Made by a program: the position numbers and the translations under genes. A DNA stretch of 64,000 nt from Sphingomonas morindae (GTDB lineage Bacteria; Pseudomonadota; Alphaproteobacteria; Sphingomonadales; Sphingomonadaceae): the NCBI RefSeq assembly GCF_023822065.1, contig NZ_CP084930.1, positions 1,876,001 through 1,940,000 on the forward strand. The letters run 5' to 3'. Within the stretch, counting starts at the first letter, position 1; each line of letters begins with the position of its first letter. Shown here one piece after another: positions 27,941 to 35,801 of the stretch. The notes below the pieces were generated by a model that saw only the letters and a program-made list of their open reading frames with translations, was not told where the DNA came from and ran no database searches.

Positions 27941-28594
27941 ATGATCGTCGCGCTGCTCAACCAGAAGGGCGGCGTCGGCAAGACGACGCTGGCGCTGCAC
28001 CTCGCCGGCGAATGGGCCGGCAGGGGCAAGAGGGTCACGCTGATCGACGCGGACCCGCAAGGCTCGGCGCTAGACTGGTCGCAGGCGCGCAGCCGGGACG
28101 GTGCGCCCCGGCTGTTCGGCGTCGTCGGCCTGGCGCGCGACACGTCGCACCGGGAAGCACCCGAACTAGCGCGCGGCGTCGATCACGTCGTGATCGACGG
28201 GCCGCCGCGTGTCGCCGGGCTGATGCGCTCGGCGCTGCTCGCCGCCGACCTCGTGCTGATCCCCGTGCAGCCGTCGCCGTTCGACGGTTGGGCGTCGGCC
28301 GAGATGCTGGCGCTCGTCGCCGAGGCCCGCCTCTACCGGCCCGACCTCGTCGCGCGCTTCGTCCTCAACCGCTGCGGCGCGCGCACCGTCATGGCGCGCG
28401 AGACCGCCGAAACGCTCGCGGACCACGATCCGCCGGTGCTCGCCACGACGATCGGTCAGCGCGTCGCCTTCGCGGCGGCCGCCCAGGCCGGCCGGCTCGT
28501 CTCCGAGATCGACCGTGACACGCCCGCTGCGCGCGAAATCGCGGCGCTTGCGGACGAGATCGAGCGCCTCAGCATCACGGGAGCAGCGCGATGA
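27941..28594 (+). CDS. parA: ParA-family partition ATPase
   Basis: A 217-residue Walker-type partition ATPase without an N-terminal DNA-binding domain (type Ib-like, short). The deviant Walker A is NQKGGVGKTTLAL (residues 7-19), the A' motif is LIDADPQGSALDW, and the Walker B-like region is HVVIDGPPRV. The start ATG at 27941 is preceded by GGAGCGCGGC and fits the family. Its stop overlaps the start of the ribbon-helix-helix gene (ATGA), so the pair forms a partition operon that would stabilise the element while it is extrachromosomal. Confidence 0.93.
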   Translation: MIVALLNQKGGVGKTTLALHLAGEWAGRGKRVTLIDADPQGSALDWSQARSRDGAPRLFGVVGLARDTSHREAPELARGVDHVVIDGPPRVAGLMRSALLAADLVLIPVQPSPFDGWASAEMLALVAEARLYRPDLVARFVLNRCGARTVMARETAETLADHDPPVLATTIGQRVAFAAAAQAGRLVSEIDRDTPAAREIAALADEIERLSITGAAR

Positions 28595-28845
28595 GCGAGC
28601 GTCCAGCCCGTCGTGGCTTTGCCGCCCGGCCTGCCGACCCGGAGCGCTGGGTCAGGACGGCCGGGGCGCCGTCGGGCGCTGCCGCAGCCGATGCCGCATT
28701 TACCGCCCGGCTGACGATCGACGTCACGCCCGACCAGCGCGGCCGGATCAAGATCGCCGCCTTCCGGCGCGGGATCACCGTCGCCGACATGCTGCGCGAG
28801 TTGCTCGCGCGCGAGTTCCCGCCCACATCAGGAGACCAGCCATGA
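28591..28845 (+). CDS. Ribbon-helix-helix partner of ParA
   Basis: An 84-residue basic protein with a disordered N-terminus (MSERPARRGFAARPADPE) and a C-terminal ribbon-helix-helix (FTARLTIDVTPDQRGRIKIA, then AFRRGITVADMLRELLARE). Such proteins follow ParA on this backbone and are expected to bind the centromere-like site and stimulate ParA, like ParG or ParB of type Ib systems. It overlaps parA by 4 bases at its start and DUF2840 by 4 bases at its end. Confidence 0.85.
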   Translation: MSERPARRGFAARPADPERWVRTAGAPSGAAAADAAFTARLTIDVTPDQRGRIKIAAFRRGITVADMLRELLAREFPPTSGDQP

Positions 28846-29360
28846 CCGGCATCGCTGCGCCCGGCGTCGCCATCGCGCGGGCATCGCCCCCGCCGCCCGA
28901 CGGCCTGACGCAGGTCGAGCTGACCTTCGTCGAGAAGCGCATCGAGAACTGGATCCGCTTCGGCGCGGTCGCCGCCGATCGCATCCTCGATCGCCGTCGG
29001 CGTGTCGTGTCGTTCCGGCCCGGCAGCGTCTTCGGCTTCGTGCGCTGGGCCGCCAACGACTACGGCACGATCATCTCTCGCATCGACATCGTGCAGGCGG
29101 TCGAACCGGGCACCGCGTTCCAGACGCTGCCGTTCGTGCGGCCGGGCGGCACGATCCTGTTGAAGATCGAGGGCTGGCCCAAGGTCGAGCGCGTCCTTCA
29201 GCACATCGACGCCATCGAGGCGATCCACATCGATCCGGTCGACGTCGCGCCCGACTACTGGCGGCATGTCCACAGCCGAATTGGTGTCGGGTACGAGCCG
29301 CGCCCGTACACGGCCGAGCAGCACCGGGCCTTCCTTCTGCGGCGGAGCGTCGGGCGATGA
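28842..29360 (+). CDS. DUF2840 family protein
   Basis: A 172-residue conserved backbone protein of unknown function, always between the ParA pair and TraF on these elements. Family-like stretches are TQVELTFVEKRIENWIRFG (residues about 23-41), LDRRRRVVSFRPGSVFGFVR, WAANDYGTIISRIDIVQAV and LLKIEGWPKVERVLQHID. No signal peptide or membrane helix is visible. It overlaps both neighbours by 4 bases (ATGA), so expression is coupled to the partition genes and to traF. Confidence 0.88.
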   Translation: MTGIAAPGVAIARASPPPPDGLTQVELTFVEKRIENWIRFGAVAADRILDRRRRVVSFRPGSVFGFVRWAANDYGTIISRIDIVQAVEPGTAFQTLPFVRPGGTILLKIEGWPKVERVLQHIDAIEAIHIDPVDVAPDYWRHVHSRIGVGYEPRPYTAEQHRAFLLRRSVGR

Positions 29361-29902
29361 GCAGTCGCGGCTATGTCCTCGTGACCTACCTCGCCGTGCT
29401 GTTGGTCGCGCTGCTCGCCTGCATAAGCGTGACGCCGAGGCTGATCTGGAACGCCTCGGCGAGCGTGCCGGTCGGGCTCTACGGTTTGCATCCCGACACG
29501 CAGGCAGAGGTTGGCGATCTCGTCGCCGTCCGGCCGCCGGAGCCGCTTGGCCGCTTTTTAGCGGAGCGGCACTACCTGCCGCGGGGCGTGCCGTTGATGA
29601 AGCGGATCGCGGCGCTGCCGGGACAGGAGGTCTGCCGCCGGGACCGTTCGATCACCGTCGACGGCGTGCCGTTCGGCGACGCGCTCGATCGCGACCGGCG
29701 CGGGCGCCCGCTGCCGGTCTGGCAGGGCTGCCGCCGGCTTGGCGACGGCGAGTTGTTCCTGATGAACGCCACCGTCCCGGACAGTCTCGACGGCCGCTAC
29801 TTCGGCCCGCTGCCGGCCGCCACCGTCATCGGCGCGGCGACGCCGCTCTACACCGACGAGGCCGGCGACGGCCGCTTCGTCTGGCGCGCGGCGACCCGCT
29901 GA
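29357..29902 (+). CDS. traF: TraF, S26-family conjugative signal peptidase
   Basis: A 181-residue membrane-bound serine protease. An N-terminal membrane helix covers residues 6-24 (YVLVTYLAVLLVALLACISV). The catalytic Ser36 is in NASASVPVGLY and the general-base Lys82 in PLMKRIAALPGQ; the family's GDGELFLMNA strand follows later. TraF of RP4-type systems trims and cyclises the TrbC pilin, and trbC is present at 36824, so the same role is likely. It overlaps the DUF2840 gene by 4 bases. Confidence 0.92.
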   Translation: MSSRGYVLVTYLAVLLVALLACISVTPRLIWNASASVPVGLYGLHPDTQAEVGDLVAVRPPEPLGRFLAERHYLPRGVPLMKRIAALPGQEVCRRDRSITVDGVPFGDALDRDRRGRPLPVWQGCRRLGDGELFLMNATVPDSLDGRYFGPLPAATVIGAATPLYTDEAGDGRFVWRAATR

Positions 29903-29948
29903 TCGCTCGCCGCAACTCGCTTTCGCAATCCCGCTAACGGAGGTCACC

Positions 29949-30284
29949 ATGCCGCTCATCGGCCAGTTTACCCGCAACACGACCGGCTTCTGCGGCCGCA
30001 TTCGCACGCTGTCGTTCGACACCGAGTTCGTCATCGTGCCGGCCGAGCCGTCCGACGCCGACACCGCGCCGGACTATCGCATCCACCTCGGCGACGAGGA
30101 CGGGCCGGAGGTCGGCGCCGGCTGGAAGCGGCGCGGCGAGCGGGCCGGCGATTACATCGCCGTTCAGATCGACGATCCCGTGTTTCTCGCGCCCATTCGC
30201 GCCAACCTCTTCCGCTCGGGCGACGACGAGACCGCCTGGGGCCTGCACTGGAGCCGTGCGCCGAAGCGCGGCGAGCGGGGCTGA
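29949..30284 (+). CDS. DUF736 family protein (second copy)
   Basis: A 111-residue DUF736 protein placed between traF and the lytic transglycosylase, its usual position. Segments: MPLIGQFTRNTTGFCGRIRT, DYRIHLGDEDGPEVGAGWKR, IAVQIDDPVFLAPIRANLFR and the ending WGLHWSRAPKRGERG. It is clearly diverged from the copy at 11933. The start has CGGAGGTCACC upstream. The function is unknown; a link to transfer is inferred only from position. Confidence 0.9.
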   Translation: MPLIGQFTRNTTGFCGRIRTLSFDTEFVIVPAEPSDADTAPDYRIHLGDEDGPEVGAGWKRRGERAGDYIAVQIDDPVFLAPIRANLFRSGDDETAWGLHWSRAPKRGERG

Positions 30285-30288
30285 TCCC

Positions 30289-31053
30289 GTGTCGCCGCTT
30301 CGCACTCGATCCGCCGGCCGGGAATGGCCGACCCGCAGCCGCATCGCCCTTCTTCTCCTTTCAGGCCTGCTGCCGTTCGGCCTGCCGGATATCGGTGCCG
30401 CTGCGGCTCAGACGGCCGTCGCGTCGATCCCCCTGCGCGATCCGTTCGCCGCGCACATTGCGGAGGCGGCGCAGCGGTTCGGCATCCCGGAGAACTGGAT
30501 CCGTGCCGTGATGCGGGTCGAAAGCCGCGGCGACACGCGCGCCGTCTCGCGCAAGGGCGCGATGGGGCTGATGCAGATCATGCCCGCCACATGGACGTAT
30601 TTGAGCAGCCGGCACGCGCTCGGATCTGACCCCTACAATCCGCGCGCCAACATCCTCGCCGGTGCGGCGTACCTGCGCGCGATGTTCGACCGCTACGGCA
30701 ACGTGGACGCCATGCTCGCCGCCTACAATGCCGGACCGGGGCGGTACGAGGCGTCGCGTTCCGGACGCGCCTTGCCTGCGGAGACGGTCGCCTACGTCGC
30801 CGCGCTCGCTCCGGCGATCGACGGCCGTACCGCCAGCGGTCCGATCCGTTTGGCCGCCGCCGATCCGCTCGCGTGGACCCGTGCGTCGCTGTTCGCCGCG
30901 CAATCGGAGCGCAGGCCGGCAGCTGACTTGGCGATGGCTGGGACGCAGGACGATCGCAGCCCGGCGACCCCCGGCGTGCACGATGTCTCCGCGATCGTAC
31001 CGCAGGCGGGCGGCCTCTTCGTCGCGCGACCCGGCTTTGGAGAGTCGCGATGA
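30289..31053 (+). CDS. Lytic transglycosylase (VirB1-like)
   Basis: A 254-residue exported peptidoglycan-cleaving enzyme that opens the wall for the mating channel. The signal segment is RIALLLLSGLLPFGLPD with cleavage near GAAAAQ (about residue 41). The SLT domain follows: catalytic Glu78 in VMRVESRGDTRAVSRKGAMG, LMQIMPATW, NILAGAAYLRAMFDRYG and AAYNAGPGRY. A Pro/Ala-rich tail of about 80 residues follows. The start is GTG at 30289, 5 bases after the DUF736 stop. Confidence 0.92.
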   Translation: MSPLRTRSAGREWPTRSRIALLLLSGLLPFGLPDIGAAAAQTAVASIPLRDPFAAHIAEAAQRFGIPENWIRAVMRVESRGDTRAVSRKGAMGLMQIMPATWTYLSSRHALGSDPYNPRANILAGAAYLRAMFDRYGNVDAMLAAYNAGPGRYEASRSGRALPAETVAYVAALAPAIDGRTASGPIRLAAADPLAWTRASLFAAQSERRPAADLAMAGTQDDRSPATPGVHDVSAIVPQAGGLFVARPGFGESR

Positions 31054-31414
31054 CCGTGATGCTCGATACACCGATCACGGCGCAGAGGGCCGCCGTGCCA
31101 ATGCTCGTTCTGGCGCCGCTTTCGTGCACGTTTACCGGTCTATTCGCCGCGTTACTGGCTGACCTCGGAGCGATCGTAGACTGGCGCGCCGTGGCGGGCC
31201 GCAGCGCCTGTTGGGCGGTAAGGAGGTGGAAGCGGAAAAAGACGACCGACAGAGGGCGAGATAAAAGTCGTTGTCCGGATCGTCGTAAGTCGCTGACGCG
31301 ACTGACTTTCTTCCGTGCACGGCGGTCGGTCGCGGGCATGCTGCCCGGTTTTTCCCAGCGTTTTCAACGCTTCGGTATGCACAGCTGCTCCGCCGCCCTC
31401 GTCGGAGGGCGATC
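31054..31414. other. Gap before the relaxase gene, candidate oriT
   Basis: A 361-base region without a recognised gene, directly upstream of the relaxase gene. It contains nested inverted repeats: AGTCGC-TGAC-GCGACT (31288-31303) inside AAAGTC (31264-31269) / GACTTT (31304-31309), in a locally A-rich patch (GGCGAGATAAAAGTCG). This arrangement, next to a relaxase gene, suits an origin of transfer. An ORF (31050-31418) runs through it, with 4-base overlaps at both ends, but it has no family resemblance. The nick site cannot be assigned by eye. Confidence 0.45.
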
Positions 31415-33175
31415 GTGAGCGAGCGCGACAGCGATCTGCGCGTCCGCCCGGGGCGCATCCGCTCCAGCCCGTCCGGCGGCTCGAAGAGCGTCATCGACCA
31501 GGTGATCCGCGCCGCGCGCAAGGCCGGGCACACCGGCAGCTTCACCGCCGGCAAACGCGCGTTCGCCTATGGCCGCTCGACCTTCGGCCGGGGACGGGCC
31601 GCCTTCGGCCGCTCGCGCCTGTTCGGCTCGAACCGCCGCGTAGTGGTCAAGGCGCGCATCGCCCGTCATGCCGGCAAGGCGTTCCGCTCCGCGCCGCTGT
31701 CGGCGCACCTGTCTTACCTTAAACGGGACGGCGTCAACCGCAACGGCGAGCGCGGCGTCCTGTTCGACGCCGACACCGATCGCGCCGACGACCGCGCCTT
31801 CGCCGACCGCTGCGAGGGCGACCGCCACCACTTCCGTTTCATCGTCTCGCCCGAGGACGCCGCCGGGATGGAGGACCTGAAGGGCTTCACCCGCGACCTG
31901 GCGAAGCAAATGGAGGCGGACCTCGGGACAAAGCTCGACTGGGTCGCCGTCGATCACTGGAACACCGACAACCCGCACGTCCACCTGCTCGTGCGCGGCG
32001 TCGACGACACCGGCGCCGACCTCGTCATCTCGCGCGACTATATCAGTCGCGGGCTACGTTCGCGCGCCGAGGACCTCGTCGCGATCGAGCTCGGTCCGAA
32101 GCCCGAGCACGAGGTGCGGAGCGCGCTGGAGAAGGAGATCACGGCTGAGCGCTGGACGCGGCTCGACGGCGAGATCCGCTACCATGCCGATGATGTCGGG
32201 CTGATCGACCTGCGTCCCGAGCGCACCGGTCCTGACGATCCCGAGATCCGGCGCCTGATGGTGGGGCGGCTCCAGAATCTGGAAACGATGGGCCTCGCCA
32301 GTCCCGCTGCGCCGGGAGAATGGATGGTCGGGCTCGACGCCGAGCAGCGGCTGCGCGACCTCGGGATGCGCGGCGACATCATCAAGACGATGCACTGCGC
32401 CTTCACCGAGCGCGGCCAGGATCGTGGGCTGGCCGACTATGCCATTGATGGCGGCGGGGCCGGCAGCCCGATCATCGGCCGGCTGGTCGATCGCGGCTTG
32501 CATGACGAGCTGACCGGCGAGGCGTATGCCGTGATCGACGGCACCGATGGCCGTGCCCACCATGTCCGCTTCCGCGGCATCGAGGCGTTCGAGCACGCGC
32601 CGCCGGCCGGCGGGATCGTCGAGGTGCGGCGCTTCGGGCATGCCGACGATCCGCGTCCGACGCTGGTGCTGGCGACGCGCTCCGACCTCGATCTCGCTGC
32701 GCAGGTCACCGCGCCGGGCGCGACGTGGCTCGATCATCGCTTGGTCGAGCGCGAGCGCATGCCGCTGTCGGCCGGCGGGTTCGGCGGCGAGGCGCGCGAC
32801 GCCATGCAGGCGCGCGCCGAGCATCTCGCCGGCCAGGGGCTCGGCCGCCGCGACGGCCAGCGCATCCTCCTCCAGCGCGACCTCATCGTGACGCTGCGCC
32901 AGCGCGAGCTGGACGCCGTCGGCGAGCGGCTCGCGGCCGAGACCGGGTTGCCGCACATGAAGGCAGTGGCCGGCGAGCATGTCGCCGGCACCTACCGCCG
33001 CCAGCTTGTCCTCTCCTCCGGTCGCTTCGCCATGGTCGATGACGGGCTCGGCTTCCAGCTCGTGCCCTGGGCGAAGGAACTCGACCGCAAGCTCGGCCAG
33101 CACGTCACCGGCGTCGCCAAGGACGGTGGCGGTATCGAATGGAGCCTCGGGCGCAAGCGCGACCTTGGCCTTTAG
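31415..33175 (+). CDS. Relaxase, DUF3363 / VirD2-like
   Basis: A 586-residue relaxase expected to nick oriT and pilot the strand into the recipient. The N-terminus is basic. Candidate motif I is SAHLSYLKRDGVNR, with Tyr101 as likely nucleophile. Then come HHFRFIVSPEDAAG (about 138-151) and the metal-binding motif HWNTDNPHVHLLVRG with His188 and His190. The large C-terminal part is DUF3363 (YAVIDGTDGRAHHVRF, LVERERMPLSAGGFGGEAR, MVDDGLGFQLVPW). The start is GTG at 31415 with CGGAGG upstream. It is followed by traG after 43 bases. Confidence 0.92.
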   Translation: MSERDSDLRVRPGRIRSSPSGGSKSVIDQVIRAARKAGHTGSFTAGKRAFAYGRSTFGRGRAAFGRSRLFGSNRRVVVKARIARHAGKAFRSAPLSAHLSYLKRDGVNRNGERGVLFDADTDRADDRAFADRCEGDRHHFRFIVSPEDAAGMEDLKGFTRDLAKQMEADLGTKLDWVAVDHWNTDNPHVHLLVRGVDDTGADLVISRDYISRGLRSRAEDLVAIELGPKPEHEVRSALEKEITAERWTRLDGEIRYHADDVGLIDLRPERTGPDDPEIRRLMVGRLQNLETMGLASPAAPGEWMVGLDAEQRLRDLGMRGDIIKTMHCAFTERGQDRGLADYAIDGGGAGSPIIGRLVDRGLHDELTGEAYAVIDGTDGRAHHVRFRGIEAFEHAPPAGGIVEVRRFGHADDPRPTLVLATRSDLDLAAQVTAPGATWLDHRLVERERMPLSAGGFGGEARDAMQARAEHLAGQGLGRRDGQRILLQRDLIVTLRQRELDAVGERLAAETGLPHMKAVAGEHVAGTYRRQLVLSSGRFAMVDDGLGFQLVPWAKELDRKLGQHVTGVAKDGGGIEWSLGRKRDLGL

Positions 33176-33198
33176 TCTCTGAACGAAAGGAGTGGCAT

Positions 33199-33222
33199 AT
33201 GAACGAGGTGCTTGGCGTATGA
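33199..33222 (+). CDS. Possible 7-codon leader peptide coupled to traG
   Basis: ATGAACGAGGTGCTTGGCGT followed by ATGA encodes MNEVLGV. It has AAAGGAG 7 bases upstream and its TGA overlaps the traG ATG (33219). The ribosome-binding site suits this mini-ORF better than traG itself, so traG may be reached by re-initiation. Supported only by signal geometry. Confidence 0.3.
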   Translation: MNEVLGV

Positions 33223-35207
33223 CCGCCACCAAGATCCTCTGGGGGCAGATCCTCACCGTCTTCCTGATCGTGCTCGCCTGCGTCTGGGGCGCGACCGAGT
33301 GGGTCGCCTGGCGCCTCGCCTTCCAGCCCGAACTGGGGCCGCCCTGGTTCACGCTGCTGCGGTTTCCCGTCTACCTGCCGCCCGCCTTCTTCTGGTGGTG
33401 GTACTCTTATGACGCCTACGCGCCGGCGATCTTCGTCGAGGGTGCGTACATCGCCGCGTCCGGCGGCTTCATCGCCATCGCGGTCGCGATCGGCATGTCG
33501 GTGTGGCGGGCGCGAGAAGCCAAGCGCGTCGAGACCTATGGTTCGGCGCGTTGGGCGGAAGCCAAGGAGGTGAAGGCCGCCGGGCTGCTCGGCGCCGACG
33601 GCGTGCTGCTCGGCAAGCTCGACCGTGCCTATCTCCGCCACGACGGACCCGAGCATGTGCTGTGCTTCGCGCCGACCCGCTCGGGCAAGGGCGTGGGCCT
33701 CGTCGTTCCGACCCTGCTGACCTGGCCGGGCTCGGCCATCGTCCACGACATCAAGGGCGAGAACTGGCAGCTCACCGCGGGTTTCCGCGCCCGCCACGGC
33801 CGCGTGCTGCTGTTCGATCCGACCAACGCCGTGTCCGCCGCCTACAACCCGCTGCTCGAGGTCCGGCGCGGCGAGTGGGAGATCCGCGACATCCAGAACA
33901 TCGCCGACATTCTGGTCGACCCGGAAGGCAGCCTCGAGAAGCGCAACCACTGGGAGAAGACCGGCCACTCCCTGCTGGTCGGGGCGATCCTCCACGTCCT
34001 CTATGCCGAGGCCGACAAGACGCTCGCCGGCGTCGCCGCCTTCCTGTCCGATCCGAAGCGCTCGATCGAGGCGACGCTGCAGGCGATGATGACCACGCCG
34101 CACCTGGGCGAAGCGGGCGTCCATCCCGTCGTGGCCTCGACCGCGCGCGAGCTGCTCAACAAGTCCGACAACGAGCGCTCGGGCGTGCTGTCCACTGCCA
34201 TGTCGTTCCTCGGGCTCTACCGCGATCCGGTCGTCGCCGAGGTGACGCGGCGCTGCGACTGGCGCATCGCCGACCTCGTCACTGAGGCCGCGCCCGCGAC
34301 CCTCTACCTCGTCGTGCCGCCCTCCGACATCGCGCGCACCAAGCCGCTGATCCGCCTCGTGCTGAACCAGATCGGCCGCCGCCTGACCGAGGACCTGCAC
34401 GCCAAGGAGCGTAAGCACCGCGTCCTGATGATGCTCGACGAGTTTCCGGCGCTGGGACGCCTCGACTTCTTCGAGTCGGCGCTCGCCTTCATGGCGGGCT
34501 ACGGCCTGAAGGCCTTCCTGATCGCGCAGTCCTTGAACCAGATCGAGAAGGCCTACGGCGCCAACAACTCGATCCTCGACAACTGCCATGTCCGCGTCAG
34601 CTTCGCCGCCAACGACGAGCGCACCGCCAAGCGGGTGTCGGACGCCCTCGGCACCGCGACCGAGATGAAGGCGCAGAAGAATTATGCGGGGCATCGGCTC
34701 TCGCCCTGGCTCGGCCACCTGATGGTGTCGCGCTCGGAGACGGCGCGCCCGCTGCTCACTCCCGGCGAGGTGATGCAGCTGCCGCCGGCCGACGAGATCG
34801 TCATGGTGGCGGGCACGCCGCCGATCCGGGCCAAGAAGGCGCGCTACTACGAGGACGCCCGGTTCAAGGAGCGGGTGCTGCCGCCGCCCGACCCGGCGAA
34901 GTCCAACCGCACGAAGCGGATCGACGGCTGGTCCGGGCTGGCGCCGATCGGGCCTGACGCGGCGCTGCTCTCGGCGGCCCGTGCGGCTGAGGCGGACAAG
35001 GCGAATGCCGGACTGCGGCGCGAGCCGGAGTTGCCCGAGCATGTCGCCATCGCGCCGGAGATCGCGAAGGCACCCGCCGACGAGTTCGCGGTGATGATGG
35101 ATGACGAGGAGGAAGATGCCGCCCGGCAGGCCCGCGCGATGCGTCAGCAGATGCGCGGGCTCGCGCGGCAGGTCTCGCTCGATCCCGGCGACGGCATGGA
35201 GCTGTGA
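33219..35207 (+). CDS. traG: TraG/VirD4-type coupling protein
   Basis: A 662-residue type IV coupling ATPase that links the relaxosome to the Trb channel at the inner membrane. N-terminal membrane helices are near residues 8-28, 48-62 and 70-90. The Walker A is FAPTRSGKGVGLVVPTLL near 150-167 and the Walker B LMMLDEFPALGRL near 403-415. Other family stretches are DIKGENWQLTAGFR, SDNERSGVLSTAMSFLGLYR and FLIAQSLNQIEKAYGANNSI. The C-terminal 100 residues are charged and probably disordered. Its stop overlaps the GTG of the next gene (GTGA). Confidence 0.95.
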   Translation: MTATKILWGQILTVFLIVLACVWGATEWVAWRLAFQPELGPPWFTLLRFPVYLPPAFFWWWYSYDAYAPAIFVEGAYIAASGGFIAIAVAIGMSVWRAREAKRVETYGSARWAEAKEVKAAGLLGADGVLLGKLDRAYLRHDGPEHVLCFAPTRSGKGVGLVVPTLLTWPGSAIVHDIKGENWQLTAGFRARHGRVLLFDPTNAVSAAYNPLLEVRRGEWEIRDIQNIADILVDPEGSLEKRNHWEKTGHSLLVGAILHVLYAEADKTLAGVAAFLSDPKRSIEATLQAMMTTPHLGEAGVHPVVASTARELLNKSDNERSGVLSTAMSFLGLYRDPVVAEVTRRCDWRIADLVTEAAPATLYLVVPPSDIARTKPLIRLVLNQIGRRLTEDLHAKERKHRVLMMLDEFPALGRLDFFESALAFMAGYGLKAFLIAQSLNQIEKAYGANNSILDNCHVRVSFAANDERTAKRVSDALGTATEMKAQKNYAGHRLSPWLGHLMVSRSETARPLLTPGEVMQLPPADEIVMVAGTPPIRAKKARYYEDARFKERVLPPPDPAKSNRTKRIDGWSGLAPIGPDAALLSAARAAEADKANAGLRREPELPEHVAIAPEIAKAPADEFAVMMDDEEEDAARQARAMRQQMRGLARQVSLDPGDGMEL

Positions 35208-35623
35208 CCGCCATGCGCGACCGTCTCAACCTGACGCTGCCCGCCGAGATGATCGGGCGTATCAACGAACTCGCCGAGCGCAAGCGGCTGCCGCGCTCAG
35301 CGATCGTCGAGGCCGCCGTGGCCACGTTCCTGTCGCCCGACGCGCTCGACCAGCGCGAGGCGGCCTTCACCCGCCGCCTCGACAAGCTTGGGCGGCAGAT
35401 GGCGCGGGTCGAACGCGATCAGCGTATCACCGCCGATATGCTGGCGCTGTTCGTACGCTTCTGGCTGACGATCACGCCGCCGTTGGGGAAGGACGCGGAG
35501 TCCGCCGCGCAGATCAAGGGACGCGAGCGGTTCGATGGATTCATCCTGACGTTGGCGCGGCAGCTTCAGAAGGGCCGCAGCGTGCTGCAAGAGATACCGG
35601 ACGATATTAGCGAAGGCACTTGA
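35204..35623 (+). CDS. CopG-type ribbon-helix-helix protein
   Basis: A 139-residue protein with an N-terminal ribbon-helix-helix (RLNLTLPAEMIGRINELAER, then KRLPRSAIVEAAVATFL) and a helical C-terminal part (DMLALFVRFWLTITPPLG, FDGFILTLARQLQKGRSVLQ). It is the conserved gene between traG and trbB, coupled to traG by a GTGA overlap; an ATG at 35213 is an alternative start. It may repress the trb operon through the downstream inverted repeat, which is inference. Confidence 0.88.
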   Translation: MTAMRDRLNLTLPAEMIGRINELAERKRLPRSAIVEAAVATFLSPDALDQREAAFTRRLDKLGRQMARVERDQRITADMLALFVRFWLTITPPLGKDAESAAQIKGRERFDGFILTLARQLQKGRSVLQEIPDDISEGT

Positions 35624-35648
35624 GTCGATGGCGGCGCGCCGTCATCGA

Positions 35649-35669
35649 CGGTTCCAAAACTCGGAACCG
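35649..35669. promoter_or_regulatory. Inverted repeat in the trb promoter region
   Basis: CGGTTCC (35649-35655) and GGAACCG (35663-35669) are exact arms with a 7-base spacer. They lie in the only sizeable gap (35624-35801) of the transfer operon, which is also A/T-richer than the genes, so a promoter for trbB onward is likely here and the repeat may be its operator. Confidence 0.45.
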
Positions 35670-35801
35670 CCGTTCTCCTGTATTTGCACGCTACACTACT
35701 ACGACGACCGAAAATTGTTGAACTCGACCGTTTGAGGCCTCTTCTACTCGACCCCGATCCAGGGCCGCACGGTGCGGTCTCATGACGACGGGGTTGCAAG
35801 C

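Noticed and set aside
31050-31418. ORF between transglycosylase and relaxase as a gene
   Set aside because: Junction geometry is suggestive, but codon use and sequence are not convincing and the region looks like oriT; kept only as a finding.
33105-35042. Minus-strand frame of 645 codons opposite traG
   Set aside because: Shadow of the coupling-protein gene; no motif and no upstream signal.
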